Shown here: positions 16,211 to 23,143 of the stretch, in pieces | How the letters are laid out: each line of letters begins with the position of its first letter | How positions within the stretch are numbered: position 1 is the stretch's first letter | DNA from: CAMDMI01 sp036759185 | Lineage (GTDB): Bacteria; Bacteroidota; Bacteroidia; Cytophagales; Flexibacteraceae | DNA: 23,318 nt | Assembly (NCBI GenBank): GCA_036759185.1 | Contig: DAIOVD010000056.1 | Coordinates: 1 to 23,318 of the forward strand | Reading direction: 5' to 3' | Translations under genes and position numbers: made by a program | Notes under the pieces: generated by a model | The model's input: only the letters and a program-made list of their open reading frames with translations | Database searches by the model: none | What the model was told of the DNA's origin: nothing

Positions 16211-18654
16211 TCCCGGAAGAATATTCGTTTTACCCTATGCCCAATCCCTGTGAGGATCTCGTACGGAATGGTTTCTGCGGCAATGGCAAGTTGCAAAAGC
16301 GAATCGGCATCATCAAAAATGATTGACTCATCGCCTTCTTTTATTGGAGTATCGGTTACATCGACCATGCACATGTCCATGCACACATTGCCGACCACCG
16401 GCACCCAGACATCGCCAAATTTGACACTGGCTTTTCCCTGGGAGAAATCCCGGCGGAATCCGTCCGAATAACCAATGGCTATGGTGGCAATCCGACTGTT
16501 CCTGGAAAGGATGGTTTTTCTGCCATATCCAACCGATTCGCCTTTCGCCACATTCTTAATTTGTGATACCGTCGTTTTCAAAGTGGATACCGGCCGGAGC
16601 TGATTCTGATACCAGGAGTTGACTTCGATTCCATACAAACCAATTCCAAGACGGACCATATCGTACTGAGCTTCCGGAAAACGAAGAATTCCGGCCGAAT
16701 TGAGAATGTGTTTTTTAAAGGTCTTTCCGGTTCCGGCACTGAGTCCCTCACAAAACGCCTCAAATTTCAGGATCTGCAACCGGCTGTACTCATTCAATGC
16801 GTCTTCATCGGCTCCGGCAAGATGACTGAAAACGGTTGCAATCGTCAGTTCCGGTACCTGATTCAGCAGATAAACCACTTCCTCCAGCTCTTCCGGAAGA
16901 AAACCCAGCCGGTGCATGCCGGTGTCGACTTTAATATGAACTGCGGGCCAAAGGACGGAGTCAGATTTTCCGATTTCGGCGATAAAGGCTTTCAGAATCA
17001 GACGGCTGTAGATTTCAGGTTCCAGCTGATTGGCCACCAAAACAGGGAGCGAATCTTCCGTAGGATTCATCACCATAATCGGTGTGGTGATGCCGGCCTC
17101 ACGAAGTTTGACACCTTCATCAGGATAGGCCACGGCCAGGTAGGTGATGTTGTGAAATTCCAGAATACGGGCCACTTCTTCATCGCCGCTTCCGTAACCC
17201 AACGCTTTTACCATAGCCATCACGCCGGTTTCCGGTGCCAGTTGACTCCGGTAAAAATTGAGGTTGTGCACCATCGCATCCAGGTTGATTTCCAGCCGGG
17301 TGCCGTGAATTTTCTTTTGCCATGATTTCACCAGGGCCTCGAGTCCGAATTTCCGGGCACCTTTGATCAGGATCACCGAATTCTGGATGGCCGAAATTCC
17401 GGGCGTATCCAACATGTCATCCACATTCGCAAAATTCCGGGGATGGCATCTTGCCGGAAAGTGAATGCCCTCAAACTGATGACCCAACGTAATGATCCGG
17501 TTTACCTGGAAATTATCAACCAGCCGGATGATTTTTTCTTTGGCCTGATCCAGCGATTCGGACGATTCCTCCAGATCGCTGAGAATCACAACCAGTTCCT
17601 GAGTGGATTTTTGCTGAAGTACAGCGAACTGAAGAGCGGCTTCGAGACCGGTAACATCGTTTGTATAACTGTCATCGATCAAAATGTTTCCGTTTACACC
17701 TTCTTTCAGACTCAACCGCATTTCCGGTTGGTTGATCAGATGCAGCCGGTTCTGAAGAATACCGGGTGAAATTCCCAGGTGAATGGCCATGGCCAGAGCA
17801 TTTCCCAGGTTTTCAAGTGAAGCTTTATCCCGGAACGGTAGGAAAAACGGATGGGTTTTCCCGTCGAATACAAGATGAAATATGCCGTCCTGCTGCGAGT
17901 TACCCCATGACCAGGAGGCAGTGTGGGAGTCTGGAAGAATTTCGGAAATGAGATTCTGATGGAGATTCCGGAGCGATTCGCTGAGAATCAATGTATGGCT
18001 GCCAGTAAAGAGGAGCAGTTTTTCCCGGAATTTCGATTCTCTTGAACCAAATCCTTCATCATGGGCGGTGGCCAGATTTGTGAGAATTCCCAACTCCGGC
18101 TGAATCATGTTTTGCAGTTCCGCCATCTCGCCTTCACGGGAAATACCCGCTTCGAAAACGCCAAGATTATGACGGGCCGTCAGGTTCCAGACCGACAAGG
18201 CCACGCCCAGCTGGGAGTTAAAGCTTTTCGGACTTTTGCAGATGAACCGGTCATGGCCGACGAGCTGGGTCAGCCATTCTTTCACAATCGTTTTGCCGTT
18301 GCTGCCGGTTATTCCAATCACAGGCAGCTGAAACTGCGTCCGGTGCCAGGCCGCTACTTTTCGGAGGGCATCGAGAACGTTATCCACCAGAAGCCAGTTC
18401 TGATTTCCCCGCTTTTCCAACCAATCGGCCCATTCCGGGTCCGAAATAATCCATTGACTCACACCTTTCTCTGCCACCTTCGGAATAAACCGGTGTCCGT
18501 CGTTTCGTCCGGATTTCAGAGCAAAGAAAATTCCCCCGAATCCATTGGAAATCAAACGACTGTCGTATAGCAACTGCAGTACCGGATGGCCAGGTTCGGT
18601 GGTTTCTCCTTTGCGAAAAGAGAGGTTGTCCTGAATCTGCTGGAAGGAAATCAT
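16207..18654 (-). CDS. murF-alr: Bifunctional UDP-MurNAc-tripeptide:D-Ala-D-Ala ligase / alanine racemase
   Basis: Fusion typical of Bacteroidota, 815 residues from ATG 18654 (a TTG 39 bases earlier is in frame but less likely). The first ~450 residues are MurF, which adds D-Ala-D-Ala to UDP-MurNAc-tripeptide with ATP. Seen: ATP-binding loop VIGITGSNGKT at about 112-122, GVFEAGISREGEM, LTNLATAHDEGFGS with the KFREK lysine region, and DDSYTNDV. The last ~360 residues are a PLP alanine racemase: TRLEINLDAMVHNLNFYRS, PLP-lysine region MVKALGYGSG (Lys about 483), KVDTGMHRLGF, RLGIGLYGIE, SVGYGRKT and IGYSDGFRRDFSQG. Acts in cytoplasmic peptidoglycan synthesis, making D-Ala and using its dimer. 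Cotranslated with the secreted protein downstream (ATGA overlap). Divergent from the ArsR-type gene. Confidence 0.95.
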   Translation of the reverse strand: MISFQQIQDNLSFRKGETTEPGHPVLQLLYDSRLISNGFGGIFFALKSGRNDGHRFIPKVAEKGVSQWIISDPEWADWLEKRGNQNWLLVDNVLDALRKVAAWHRTQFQLPVIGITGSNGKTIVKEWLTQLVGHDRFICKSPKSFNSQLGVALSVWNLTARHNLGVFEAGISREGEMAELQNMIQPELGILTNLATAHDEGFGSRESKFREKLLLFTGSHTLILSESLRNLHQNLISEILPDSHTASWSWGNSQQDGIFHLVFDGKTHPFFLPFRDKASLENLGNALAMAIHLGISPGILQNRLHLINQPEMRLSLKEGVNGNILIDDSYTNDVTGLEAALQFAVLQQKSTQELVVILSDLEESSESLDQAKEKIIRLVDNFQVNRIITLGHQFEGIHFPARCHPRNFANVDDMLDTPGISAIQNSVILIKGARKFGLEALVKSWQKKIHGTRLEINLDAMVHNLNFYRSQLAPETGVMAMVKALGYGSGDEEVARILEFHNITYLAVAYPDEGVKLREAGITTPIMVMNPTEDSLPVLVANQLEPEIYSRLILKAFIAEIGKSDSVLWPAVHIKVDTGMHRLGFLPEELEEVVYLLNQVPELTIATVFSHLAGADEDALNEYSRLQILKFEAFCEGLSAGTGKTFKKHILNSAGILRFPEAQYDMVRLGIGLYGIEVNSWYQNQLRPVSTLKTTVSQIKNVAKGESVGYGRKTILSRNSRIATIAIGYSDGFRRDFSQGKASVKFGDVWVPVVGNVCMDMCMVDVTDTPIKEGDESIIFDDADSLLQLAIAAETIPYEILTGIGHRVKRIFFRE

Positions 18655-18744
18655 AGTCCGGTTAAAAGATTTTACGGGCAAGATGGTTTTCAAATTCTTT
18701 TCCTGACTGGATTTTTTTTCAATTTGCTGTCCAGTAATCAGACA

Positions 18745-19185
18745 TTGAGCATTCGAAATACCATAAACACAAGGGAGAAGTCGCCGGTTTTAAAACTGAA
18801 AAGTTTTTCGCTTGCCTTTGGTGCGCAGGTTTTTAAGGCATTGGGGGATGAATCGCGGTTGCGGATTCTCCATCTTTTGTACCACATGAAAGCCCTCACC
18901 ATTACCGATTTGGAATTGATTCTGGACTTCACCCAAACCAAAACGGCCCGTCTGATGGGCGTGATGCGGAATGCAGGACTGGTGCAGAGTACCCGCAAAG
19001 ATTACTGGGTTTTTTACCGGATCAAGGACGAGGCAACTGGTTTACTGGCCGACTACCTGCAGTTGATGGAAAAAGATCCGCAACTGGTGGAAGACCTCAA
19101 ACTCGGTCGAACTCTGGAATCGAACCGGGAGTTGATTGCCAACAAAATCGCGATGAAACAATACAAACCGGTTTTTCATTCCTGA
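18745..19185 (+). CDS. ArsR-family winged-helix regulator without cysteines
   Basis: Small DNA-binding regulator. The winged helix-turn-helix is clear: AQVFKALGDESRLRILHLLY, then LTITDLELILDFTQTKTARL as recognition region, and GLVQSTRKDYWVFYRI as the wing. The protein contains no Cys, so the classical alpha3 metal site of ArsR/SmtB repressors is absent, and it probably senses something else or works by protein contacts. The start is uncertain: homology begins near VLKLKSFSLAFGAQVF at about 18790, where no ATG, GTG or TTG lies in frame, so TTG 18745 (146 residues) is the nearest usable start. A TCAATTTG at 18719-18726 is a weak -7 element that would fit it. One base separates its stop from the next gene, so the pair is coupled. 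Confidence 0.82.
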   Translation: MSIRNTINTREKSPVLKLKSFSLAFGAQVFKALGDESRLRILHLLYHMKALTITDLELILDFTQTKTARLMGVMRNAGLVQSTRKDYWVFYRIKDEATGLLADYLQLMEKDPQLVEDLKLGRTLESNRELIANKIAMKQYKPVFHS

Positions 19186-19186
19186 A

Positions 19187-19928
19187 ATGGCTGGCAAACC
19201 TGAAATTATTGCCTGTAGTAAACTTCCGGATTTTGTTCCGGAAGAGCGCATTCGCCAGTTGGGATTATACAACCAGCCTGAGTTTCTGGATCTCGTGGCA
19301 CCAGGAAAATCGTTTCTAGCCCGAATCAAAAACAGTAGGGGAGAAGATGCNNNNNNNNNNNNNNNNNNNNNNNNNNNNNNNNNNNNNNNNNNNNNNNNNN
19401 NNNNNNNNNNNNNNNNNNNNNNNNNNNNNNNNNNNNNNNNNNNNNNNNNNCGAAGAAATCCTGAAACGCTGGAAACCCGGACGAAAATCGGCGCTCCGTA
19501 AATCAGAACATCTGTCGGTGGTGTCACTATCGGCAACAAAATTTAAAACCGCACTCCAGTCCATGATCAAAGCCGGTCAATTTAAAGGTTGGGTTCCGGA
19601 TGAAAAGGAAGCAAAGTCGATCCTGTCCATCTCAGACTCCGTTTTTTTTGAAAATAATCTTCACAGAATGGCGGTACAAGATGAAAGCGGCACCCGCAGT
19701 CTTGCCTTGTTACTGTTCTGGAATGGACGGTATCATTATCTCTTTTCCGTTACCTCCGCCCGGGGATTTGAAACGGATTCATTGACGCGTTTCTTTCATG
19801 AATTCATCCTCCGGCACGCAGGCGAAGACGCGGTTTTTGATTTTGAAGGATCGGGCATACCCGGTGTCCATACGTTTTTCAAAAGCCTGGGTGCGGAGGA
19901 AGAATCGTATTTCGTGTACCGGAAATAG
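19187..19928 (+). CDS. FemAB/GNAT-like acyltransferase, interrupted by an assembly gap
   Basis: The gene starts one base after the ArsR-type gene and is open for 54 codons (MAGKPEIIACSKLPDFVPEE..., with LYNQPEFLDLVAPGKSFLAR) before 100 N; the frame after the N run is open to TAG 19926-19928 for 159 codons. Known bases on both sides sum to a multiple of three, so one intact gene is possible if the true gap length is a multiple of three. The C-terminal part (LALLLFWNGRYHYLFSVTSA, VFDFEGSGIPGVHTFFKSLG, ESYFVYRK) resembles the last half of FemAB-type GNAT proteins common in Bacteroidota. About 213 residues are visible; relatives I recall are near 300, suggesting 250-300 missing bases. Substrate unknown. 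Confidence 0.65.
19351..19450. other. Assembly gap of exactly 100 N
   Basis: A run of 100 N, a common placeholder for a scaffold gap of unknown size. Frames on either side differ by the offset expected if the real gap is not 100 bases, so distances across it should not be trusted. Confidence 0.98.
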
Positions 19929-19986
19929 CTTTATAAAAAGTGAGATGCTCTGTTTTTTGAGTTTAGAATTCACTTACTCAGTTGTA

Positions 19987-20100
19987 AACCCTATGTGCTT
20001 CTATGTGCCTATCCCGACTTCATCGGGACAAGTCGTGGTTTAAAATAAGTCACTTAACCACATAGACACATAAGGACACATAGAAAATTCAGATAGGGTT
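19987..20100. repeat. Nested imperfect inverted repeat (CTATGTG-type) with two internal hairpins
   Basis: Outer arms AACCCTAT (19987-19994) and ATAGGGTT (20093-20100). Inside them, the 22-base arm at 19991-20012 (CTATGTG, spacer, TATGTG, spacer, CTAT) pairs imperfectly with 20062-20083 (CACATAGACACATAAGGACACATAG as a whole runs 20059-20083). Between the arms are a TCCCGA/TCGGGA hairpin (20012-20028) and a GTGGTT/AACCAC hairpin (20035-20061). The result could fold into a branched, cloverleaf-like structure. It lies between convergent genes (FemAB-like and alcohol dehydrogenase). It looks like a dispersed intergenic repeat element; no protein is encoded. Confidence 0.7.
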
Positions 20101-20110
20101 CTTTACTTAT

Positions 20111-20132
20111 TAAAAAACCCCCGGTAGTTTTT
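20111..20132 (-). terminator. Possible terminator of the alcohol dehydrogenase gene
   Basis: On the minus strand an AAAAAC/GTTTTT stem with a GC-containing loop (ACCGGGG) overlaps the TAA stop and runs into a T tract. The stem is mostly A-T and short, so this is weak. Confidence 0.35.
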
Positions 20133-21171
20133 ACAAAGTCGACATATCAATCACAAAACGGTACCTCACATCGCCTTTGACCATTCGGGCGTAGGATGCA
20201 GTAATGTCTTTGATGTCAATCAGTTCAATATCGGAAACGATGTTGTGTTCGGCACAGAAATCGAGCATCTCCTGGGTTTCAGGAATGCCACCGATTCCGG
20301 AACCTGCCACACTTTTTCGTCCGCCCAGCAATGAAAAGACCGGGATCACGTGTGGTTCGGTCGGAGCCCCCACACAAATGTGAACGCCATTGGTTTTCAA
20401 CATTTTCAGATACATCGGGATGGAATGCGTTGCCGAAACAGTATCCAGAATAAAATCAAAGGAACCTTTGGCTGCTGCCACTTGTTCTTTGTCACTCGTC
20501 ACTACAAAATGATGCGCTCCAAGCTCTTTTGCCGCTGCTTCTTTATCAGGAGATGTACTTAGGACGGTAACCTCCGCTCCAAATGCCACGCCGAATTTAA
20601 CGGCCATGTGTCCTAGACCACCAAGACCCAGGACCGCCAGTTTGTGCCCTTTGCCCACTTTCCAATGACGGAGAGGCGAGTAAGTCGTAATGCCGGCACA
20701 TAGTAAAGGTGCCACCGAAGCCAGCGGTAATTTGTCGGACAGGTGCAAAGCAAAATCTTCGTGCACCACAATGTTGCTGGAATAGCCACCGTAGGTTGGC
20801 ACGCCATCTTTTCCCATGGAGTTGTAGGTGCCCACGTTACCGACTTCGCAGTATTGCTCCAGACCTTCTTTGCAATTGTCGCAGGTCCGGCAGGAATCCA
20901 CCATACAACCGACACCCGCCAGTTCGCCGGTTTTGAATTTCTTTACATGATCACCGGTTTTGATGATCCGGCCGACGATTTCATGGCCGGGTACCATTGG
21001 AAAAATGCCGGGGAACCATTCGTTTTTGATCTGGTGAAGGTCGGAGTGGCAAACACCGCAATAGTGGATTTCAATTTCCACATCATGAGGGCCAACATCC
21101 CGGCGTTCGAACGACCAGGGAGCTAAATCTGTTTCGGCTGTCTGAGCCGCGTATCCTTTGGATGGAGTCAT
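20131..21171 (-). CDS. Zinc-dependent NAD(P)-alcohol dehydrogenase (cinnamyl-alcohol/YahK type)
   Basis: Medium-chain dehydrogenase/reductase, 346 residues, interconverting an aldehyde and alcohol with NAD(P)(H); the CAD/YahK group is usually NADPH-linked and broad in substrate. Seen: catalytic zinc site C41/H42 in YCGVCHSDLHQ, H63/E64 in VPGHEIVG and C158 in PLLCAGITTYSPL; structural zinc Cys at 94, 97, 100 and 108 (SCRTCDNCKEGLEQYC); and the Rossmann motif LGLGGLGHMAVKF at about 181-193. GKDGVPTYGGYS is also characteristic of this group. Physiological substrate unknown. No same-strand partner within 100 bases, so probably its own transcript; a weak terminator overlaps its stop. The 21172-21281 spacer holds nothing clear. 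Confidence 0.94.
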   Translation of the reverse strand: MTPSKGYAAQTAETDLAPWSFERRDVGPHDVEIEIHYCGVCHSDLHQIKNEWFPGIFPMVPGHEIVGRIIKTGDHVKKFKTGELAGVGCMVDSCRTCDNCKEGLEQYCEVGNVGTYNSMGKDGVPTYGGYSSNIVVHEDFALHLSDKLPLASVAPLLCAGITTYSPLRHWKVGKGHKLAVLGLGGLGHMAVKFGVAFGAEVTVLSTSPDKEAAAKELGAHHFVVTSDKEQVAAAKGSFDFILDTVSATHSIPMYLKMLKTNGVHICVGAPTEPHVIPVFSLLGGRKSVAGSGIGGIPETQEMLDFCAEHNIVSDIELIDIKDITASYARMVKGDVRYRFVIDMSTL

Positions 21172-21281
21172 TTTATAAGAATGCAGTACGTGAGAATTTC
21201 GTGAAATGAGGAACCCGGTGTTTCGGAATTTGTTTTGGGAAAACGGGTTTCCATAAAATGTTGCAAGACCGGGTCCGGATT

Positions 21282-21758
21282 TTACAATCGCTTGAAAAGA
21301 GGGAGTTGGGTGATCCTGGAAAGTTCTTCTGAGGCCAGGTCGCCTTCTTTTGAGAAAGACCAGACAAACAATGCCGTCAGTGGATGCTCGTTCCGGATGT
21401 CGGCAACGGCTTCCAGTGTGAGTTCTCTGGCGATTCCTTTTCGTCGGTATTCGGGCAAAACGATGGCTGAGCAGAGATACAAAGCATCATAGATTCCGCC
21501 GACTGGGGTCTTTCCGAACAGCTCTTTTTCCGAAATGGATCTGGAGAGAAAGGCATCCATCAGCGATCGGGTTGTTGGAATGAGCAGAACCCAGGCCACC
21601 GGGCCATCACCTTCATCACGTTCGCAGATGGTGGAAGGATGAATCTGAACCAATCGCTCCATCACTTCCTCATTCACATCGAGCTGATCGGGGTCGTTTT
21701 TTGTGGCGAACACCTCGTTCACCAGGGCAATCATGCGTTCAAAATTGGAAAGTGGCAT
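21282..21758 (-). CDS. GNAT-family N-acetyltransferase
   Basis: Cytoplasmic acetyl-CoA-dependent acyltransferase, 158 residues. Seen: a central beta-strand pair (PVAWVLLIPTTRSLMDAFLS), then the acetyl-CoA pyrophosphate-binding motif A, LCSAIVLPEYRRKGIARELT, with R105-R106-K107-G108-I109-A110 matching the R/Q-x-x-G-x-G/A signature. The C-terminus (LTALFVWSFSKEGDLASEEL) fits a GNAT beta6/7 region. Shorter in its acceptor domain than aminoglycoside enzymes; the acceptor cannot be predicted. Start ATG 21758 is supported by a promoter-like pair at 21816-21788. Confidence 0.85.
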   Translation of the reverse strand: MPLSNFERMIALVNEVFATKNDPDQLDVNEEVMERLVQIHPSTICERDEGDGPVAWVLLIPTTRSLMDAFLSRSISEKELFGKTPVGGIYDALYLCSAIVLPEYRRKGIARELTLEAVADIRNEHPLTALFVWSFSKEGDLASEELSRITQLPLFKRL

Positions 21759-21787
21759 AGTAAGGCTGATTGTTTTTAACCGGGCTG

Positions 21788-21816
21788 CGAAACTAGAGAT
21801 TTCGTCCCGAAGCCAA
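21788..21816 (-). promoter_or_regulatory. Candidate promoter of the GNAT gene
   Basis: On the minus strand TTG (21816-21814) lies 18 bp ahead of TAGTTTCG (21795-21788), one base off TAnnTTTG. RNA would start near 21781, about 23 bases from the ATG. Confidence 0.4.
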
Positions 21817-21934
21817 TGGAAATCCTTTCAGAATCACCGGGCTACTTTCTTTCGATGGTTTCGGACATATTTGTGCGGACATTCATGAGATTGTGGGCTG
21901 TCCAAAAAAGCAGAAACCGCAGGATCAGGACCTG

Positions 21935-21953
21935 TCCCGATTTTACATCGGGA
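21935..21953. repeat. TCCCGAT...ATCGGGA hairpin
   Basis: TCCCGAT (21935-21941) and ATCGGGA (21947-21953) form a perfect 7-bp stem around TTTAC. It has nearly the same stem as the hairpin at 20012-20028 inside the other repeat element. It lies 14 bases ahead of the CGCAGAG-type repeat. Confidence 0.7.
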
Positions 21954-21967
21954 GCGACAAGAGATGT

Positions 21968-22037
21968 AACGCAGAGAATCGCAGAGTTTCGGTTGATTTT
22001 CAATTGATTTTCAATCCTCTGTGTCTCTCTATGCATT
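21968..22037. repeat. Imperfect inverted repeat of CGCAGAG-type units
   Basis: AACGCAGAGAATCGCAGAG (21968-21986) pairs imperfectly, with a two-base offset, with 22017-22037 (CTCTGTGTCTCTCTATGCATT). Each arm is two copies of a CGCAGAG/GACACAGAG-like unit. It lies in the 21759-22102 spacer between the GNAT gene and the acyltransferase gene, upstream of the latter. The rest of that spacer holds only the GNAT promoter and the hairpin at 21935. Confidence 0.6.
21993..22014 (+). repeat. 11-bp tandem duplication in the inverted-repeat loop
   Basis: TTGATTTTCAA occurs twice in direct tandem (21993-22003 and 22004-22014). Each unit ends in complementary TTGA/TCAA, so the pair is also partly palindromic around CAATTG. 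Confidence 0.75.
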
Positions 22038-22102
22038 CTCTCCTTTTCTTTGCGGTAATAATTTGGCAGTTCCCCAAAAGCCCCATTTCGGATCTAAAAC
22101 CT

Positions 22103-23143
22103 ATGCCAGCACCAACTCAGAACCGGCTTTTATTCATCGACTCCATTCGTGGGATTGCCGCTGTTCTGGTTTTGTTTCAGCACAGCTACGAATACTTTTT
22201 CCGTGAACAGGTAGAAGAAATCGGGCATTCGGTCTTTCATTTCGGACAGGCAGGGGTTGTGGCCTTTTTTCTTGTCAGCGGCTACATTATTCCCTTTTCG
22301 CTGGAAAGGTCATCCTCTTTAACCTCCTTTTTCATCCACCGCATTTTCCGGATTTATCCATTGTATCTGGTCATTCTCCTGATCAACCTGCTTCTGGTTT
22401 ATTCGGGTATCGATCACATGGAAGGCGAAGTGAATCCATTCCACATTCTCTTCACCCATCTGTTTTTTGTGCAGGAATATCTGGCGGGCAACTGGTCCCT
22501 CAATCTGGTGGTAGGTTCCTGGACTTTATTCATTGAGGCCATCTGGTATCTGATCGCCGCTATCCTTTTTCGCTTCCGGCTTTCCCATCAAATGATCATC
22601 AACCTGGCCATCCTGGGATTCCTTATTCTCACCATCGCCTCAGTGGTTCTCCATATCCGGCTCCCTCTCGGACGAATGGGTATGCTCTTGCACTGTGTAA
22701 TGGGACTGCATTTTTACAGACGGAGTCAGCATCTCATTTCCTCAAAATCCTTTATCGCCTATGCCCTGGCGCTGGGTGTCGTGCAACTTGCCGGATTATT
22801 GGTGGCCTACGGATATTTTTCGTCCGACCATTTCACGGCCGGGTGCATCATGACTTCCTGGACGGGTGCCTACGCTTTGTTTCTCGTATTTTACGTATGG
22901 AACCAGACAGGAAATCAATTTTGGGATTCCGTCCTTGCGTATCTCGGCTCGATCAGCTATTCGCTGTATCTGAGTCATTTTACCTGCATCATTCTTATGG
23001 ACTTTGTCCTTGGGAAAACAGTGTCCGGATTTATGGCTACACTTTTTCTGACGGTACTGGTTTCCCATTTCAGCTACCGTCTGATTGAAAAGCCGGGCAT
23101 TGCTTTTGGGAAACGAATCACCATGAAATCCTCCGATGCATGA
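22103..23143 (+). CDS. Acyltransferase-3 family membrane protein
   Basis: Polytopic membrane acyltransferase, 346 residues, of the OafA/YrhL group that transfers acyl (often acetyl) groups to surface or exported carbohydrates. Seen: LLFIDSIRGIAAVLVLFQHS with R16 and H27 of the R-x10-H motif, GVVAFFLVSGYIIPF, FFIHRIFRIYPLYL, the conserved Glu in SWTLFIEAIWYLIA, and about ten hydrophobic segments to SHFSYRLIEKPG. Start chosen at ATG 22103: the longer frame from 21893 runs through the repeat region and gives an implausible N-terminus. Its stop overlaps the start of the next gene as ATGA. Acceptor unknown; no glycan cluster is visible in the window. Confidence 0.9.
   Translation: MPAPTQNRLLFIDSIRGIAAVLVLFQHSYEYFFREQVEEIGHSVFHFGQAGVVAFFLVSGYIIPFSLERSSSLTSFFIHRIFRIYPLYLVILLINLLLVYSGIDHMEGEVNPFHILFTHLFFVQEYLAGNWSLNLVVGSWTLFIEAIWYLIAAILFRFRLSHQMIINLAILGFLILTIASVVLHIRLPLGRMGMLLHCVMGLHFYRRSQHLISSKSFIAYALALGVVQLAGLLVAYGYFSSDHFTAGCIMTSWTGAYALFLVFYVWNQTGNQFWDSVLAYLGSISYSLYLSHFTCIILMDFVLGKTVSGFMATLFLTVLVSHFSYRLIEKPGIAFGKRITMKSSDA

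Noticed and set aside
16708..17325. 205-codon plus-strand frame opposite the alanine racemase domain, and a 169-codon one at 18061-18570
   Set aside because: Antisense shadows of murF-alr; His/Phe/Gln-rich translations without domains.
21893..22102. N-terminal extension of the acyltransferase frame
   Set aside because: It passes through the inverted-repeat region and gives a polar, unlike-family N-terminus; ATG 22103 fits the family start.
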